NCBI GenBank assembly: GCA_947493575.1
Contig: CANLRQ010000016.1
Location: 1 to 64,000 of the forward strand
DNA from: an uncultured Marinomonas sp.
GTDB lineage: Bacteria; Pseudomonadota; Gammaproteobacteria; Pseudomonadales; Marinomonadaceae
DNA length: 64,000 nucleotides
Reading direction: 5' to 3'
Under the pieces are notes generated by a model. It ran no database searches, was not told where the DNA came from, and worked only from the letters and a program-made list of their open reading frames with translations. A program made the translations under genes and the position numbers. Position 1 is the first letter of the stretch. Every line of letters starts with the position of its first letter. Of this stretch, positions 61,796 to 64,000 are shown piece after piece.

Positions 61796-62779
61796 ATGAC
61801 TTCTTTAAAACAAATTAAACACTCTTTCCTAACGCTAGGTGCATTAACATTCGGTGCACTAGCCCTTGGAACAAGTTTTCAAGTAAACGCAAGCGGCTTT
61901 CCTGTCACTGTAACAAGCTGTGATAGAAGCATTACCTTTGACCAAGCGCCCACAAGAGCTGTAATTCATGATCAAAACATGTCGCAAATGGCTTTTGCAT
62001 TAGGTTTACAAGAAAACATCGTTGGCCTAACGGGTATTACTGGATGGTACAAAACCTCAGCAAGTTTTGATCAAGACCGCCAAGGCATCCCTGAGCTTGC
62101 TAGTAAGAATCCTAGCCTAGAAAATATTTTATCGGTGAATCCAGACCTGTTTTTCGCTGGCTGGAATTACGGCATGAGAATTGGTGAAGATGTGACCCCT
62201 CAAGGTCTTGAACGCTTCAATATAAAAACCTTAGAACTGAGCGAATCTTGTGTCCATTTAGGAAAACGAGTAGACGATGCAAAAATGTCATTACTTTATG
62301 ATGATATGATTCGCTTAGGCGCGGTGTTTGGTGTGCAAGAAAAAGCAGAAGCTCTTGTCAATACTTGGAAAGCAGACATTCAAAACATTCGAGAGTCGGT
62401 TAAGGACAAAGCACCTGTACGTGTATTTTTATACGACTCAGGAGAAGACAAAGTCTTTACGTCTGGCCGATTTGGAATGCCAACAGCGTTAATTCGTGCC
62501 GCAGGTGGCATCAATGTCATGGATAATTTAGATACGAGTTGGGGGAAAGTCAGCATTGAAGCCATTATGGAAGCCAATCCAGATTTTCTTATTCTGGTTG
62601 ATTACGATAAAGGCGGATGGAAGCAATCTTGGCAGTTTTTACAAAACCATTCCCTACTTTCACAGCTTAGTGCGGTAAAGAATGAGCGCTTCCTTCCTCT
62701 TGAGTACGGTGAAATCACCCCCGGCCCACTTAATATTGGTGCCATTAAAAAGCTGTCCCAAGAGATGTTTAGTGAGTAA
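61796..62779 (+). CDS. Periplasmic substrate-binding protein (BtuF/FecB-like)
   Basis: 327 residues with a signal peptide (ALTFGALALGTSFQVNA). The family III binding fold is visible: ITFDQAPTRAVIHDQNMSQMAFALGL, ILSVNPDLFFAGWNYG and IMEANPDFLILVDY. It should capture a corrinoid in the periplasm and deliver it to the permease at 62798. The riboswitch upstream is the main reason to favour B12 over siderophores. Confidence 0.92.
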   Translation: MTSLKQIKHSFLTLGALTFGALALGTSFQVNASGFPVTVTSCDRSITFDQAPTRAVIHDQNMSQMAFALGLQENIVGLTGITGWYKTSASFDQDRQGIPELASKNPSLENILSVNPDLFFAGWNYGMRIGEDVTPQGLERFNIKTLELSESCVHLGKRVDDAKMSLLYDDMIRLGAVFGVQEKAEALVNTWKADIQNIRESVKDKAPVRVFLYDSGEDKVFTSGRFGMPTALIRAAGGINVMDNLDTSWGKVSIEAIMEANPDFLILVDYDKGGWKQSWQFLQNHSLLSQLSAVKNERFLPLEYGEITPGPLNIGAIKKLSQEMFSE

Positions 62780-62797
62780 CTTACTTTGAGTTTAATC

Positions 62798-63853
62798 ATG
62801 CCCCAAAGCCCCCATTTTTCCTCAATGCTACGCCGACGTATATTAAGCCTAACATTGATGGGCTTGTTGCTTATTGGGCTTTTCTTCAATATCAGTGAAG
62901 GCGTTTCTAACATCACCTTTGCTGATATTGTGACCATTTTTAAGATCAAACTTTTGCAGTTGCTTCAGCTTCCAATCGAACCTGAACTTGCTGCGTCAGT
63001 TAGCTCAATCCACACCAGTATTATATGGCAACTCAGATTACCTAGAAGCCTATTAGCCATTCTTGCTGGAGGCGGTTTGGCTGTCGCTGGCGCTGTTTTG
63101 CAAGCTGTGACGCGCAATCCATTGGCAGACCCATTTTTGTTGGGCGCTTCATCAGGGGCTTCTTTAGGTGCTGTAGCGGTAATCGCTCACATCGGTTTAT
63201 TTGCTGGGCTTTACTCTCTTACTATTGCGAGTTTTTTAGGTAGCCTACTATCCCTGCTTTTCCTCTTTGCCCTGTTAAGCAAAAAAAGCAATCCATCACC
63301 TGATAAGATCATTCTTGCTGGCGTAGCCATTTCTTTTTTGCTCATGGCTGCCACGAATTTTTTAATCTACCTTGGTGATCAGAGCACTGCCAACTCTATT
63401 CTTTTTTGGATGCTGGGTGGACTTGGACGCGCTCAATGGAGCAATTTGTTGCTACCAACAATTACCATATTACTCACGAGTTGCTGGCTGATTTGGCAAG
63501 CGCCAATTCTTAATACTATGATGATGGGCAGCCAAAGCGCTCACACTTTAGGCATTCCCGTAAAACGTTATCAAATTATTTTCCTTTTATGCACTGGGCT
63601 ACTGACCAGTGTTATTGTTTCTTTAACAGGCTCTATTGGGTTTATCGGTTTAGTGATTCCCCATATTTTACGCCATTGGATAGGCGGAAATAATCGCATC
63701 TTGATTCCCCTAAGTTTTTTAGCGGGAGCGACCTTCCTACTTTACATGGATTTATTGGCAAGAAACCTCACCGCACCACAAGAGCTACCAATAGGCATAT
63801 TATCTGGCGGTATTGGTGGGGCGTATTTCTGCTATCTTATTTTAAAGAAATGA
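62798..63853 (+). CDS. ABC transporter permease, FecCD/BtuC family
   Basis: 351 residues from ATG at 62798 (a TTG at 62786 is in frame but less likely). Nine or ten membrane spans. Motifs: LRLPRSLLAILAGGGLAVAGAVLQ, NPLADPFLLGASSGASLGA and GFIGLVIPHILRHWIG, which is the coupling-helix region touching the ATPase. Completes the uptake system. After its stop come about 60 bases of AT-rich sequence and a repeat at 63914. Confidence 0.95.
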   Translation: MPQSPHFSSMLRRRILSLTLMGLLLIGLFFNISEGVSNITFADIVTIFKIKLLQLLQLPIEPELAASVSSIHTSIIWQLRLPRSLLAILAGGGLAVAGAVLQAVTRNPLADPFLLGASSGASLGAVAVIAHIGLFAGLYSLTIASFLGSLLSLLFLFALLSKKSNPSPDKIILAGVAISFLLMAATNFLIYLGDQSTANSILFWMLGGLGRAQWSNLLLPTITILLTSCWLIWQAPILNTMMMGSQSAHTLGIPVKRYQIIFLLCTGLLTSVIVSLTGSIGFIGLVIPHILRHWIGGNNRILIPLSFLAGATFLLYMDLLARNLTAPQELPIGILSGGIGGAYFCYLILKK

Positions 63854-63913
63854 TAGCCATATTCATTAGAATGTGACGTTCAGACAAGAGCTTCAACAGA
63901 TAAAAAATAGGCT

Positions 63914-63964
63914 GAGACCTTTGCACGAAATCATGAGCGAGCACAATAGTCGTGCAAAGGTTTC
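63914..63964. repeat. Short copy (51 bp) of the GAGACC element
   Basis: GAGACCTTTGCACGAAATCATGAGCGAG is joined directly to AGTCGTGCAAAGGTTTC. The inverted ends remain and the middle is lost. It follows the transporter operon by 60 bases. Confidence 0.88.
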
Positions 63965-64000
63965 AGGCTGTATCACGTATAATATACATAAATACAGCTT

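Overview
The window looks like chromosomal DNA from a marine gammaproteobacterium, most likely Marinomonas or a close Oceanospirillales relative. The inference rests on moderately AT-rich sequence, a LodA/LodB-type quinoprotein pair (a family first described in Marinomonas), a PixA/AidA-type protein, a syp-type polysaccharide locus and a TRAP uptake system. The genus is inferred from gene content only. No rRNA, tRNA, CRISPR array or complete insertion sequence was seen.

Layout. (1) 1-3.7 kb, minus strand: a REP-associated tyrosine transposase (RAYT) entering from the left edge with its REP-like palindrome, sitting in the wreck of a rhuM-like gene, then a hsdM-fic-hsdS type I restriction-modification operon. 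(2) 3.9-28.5 kb: an exopolysaccharide locus whose gene content matches the Vibrio fischeri syp locus. The biosynthetic half (glycosyltransferases, flippase, polymerase, acetyltransferase, Wzz, initiating sugar transferase) comes first. The regulatory/export half follows (STAS, OmpA lipoprotein, SLBB export protein, BY-kinase-like ATPase, PAS-receiver-Hpt protein, RsbW-receiver-PP2C protein, sigma54 activator). Three good sigma54 promoter matches lie in it. (3) 28.8-30.2 kb: a secreted SNase-like nuclease and a probable secreted EndoU RNase with a likely immunity partner. (4) 30.2-46.6 kb: the most unusual region. It holds an FHA-winged-helix protein, a 1402-residue kinase/cyclase-like/AAA/TPR protein, an unknown 267-residue protein, a VOC protein, an S53 peptidase without pro-domain, a YcaO-TfuA pair, LodB- and LodA-like proteins, an unknown 421-residue protein and a PixA-like protein. 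An identical 17-bp element occurs upstream of the FHA operon and in the LodA/421-residue divergent promoter region. (5) 46.7-53.7 kb: housekeeping and debris: a frameshifted ORF, a solute-binding protein, Lrp and lysA, truncated phyH and araC genes, GNAT, a FrnE-like DsbA protein and LysR. (6) 53.8-59.5 kb: a catabolic island (bicupin, HpcH/HpaI aldolase, alpha/beta hydrolase, TRAP transporter) bracketed by copies of a small repeat. (7) 60.4-63.9 kb: a cobalamin riboswitch followed by a BtuF/BtuC/BtuD-type ABC transporter.

A family of short intergenic elements with inverted ends close to GAGACCTTTGCACGA recurs across the window in full (about 140 bp), shortened (49-81 bp) and fragmentary forms. 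Some copies supply the stop codons of neighbouring genes.

How genes work together. In the syp-type block, a STAS protein and a dual kinase/phosphatase would form a partner switch, and the Hpt protein would feed phosphate to the sigma54 activator, which would fire the three promoters. In the 30-46 kb region, signalling proteins (FHA, kinase), a peptidase, two peptide/protein-modifying enzymes (YcaO-TfuA) and a self-modified quinoprotein with its flavoprotein maturase sit under what may be a common operator. I propose this as a candidate undescribed system; its substrate is not identified here.
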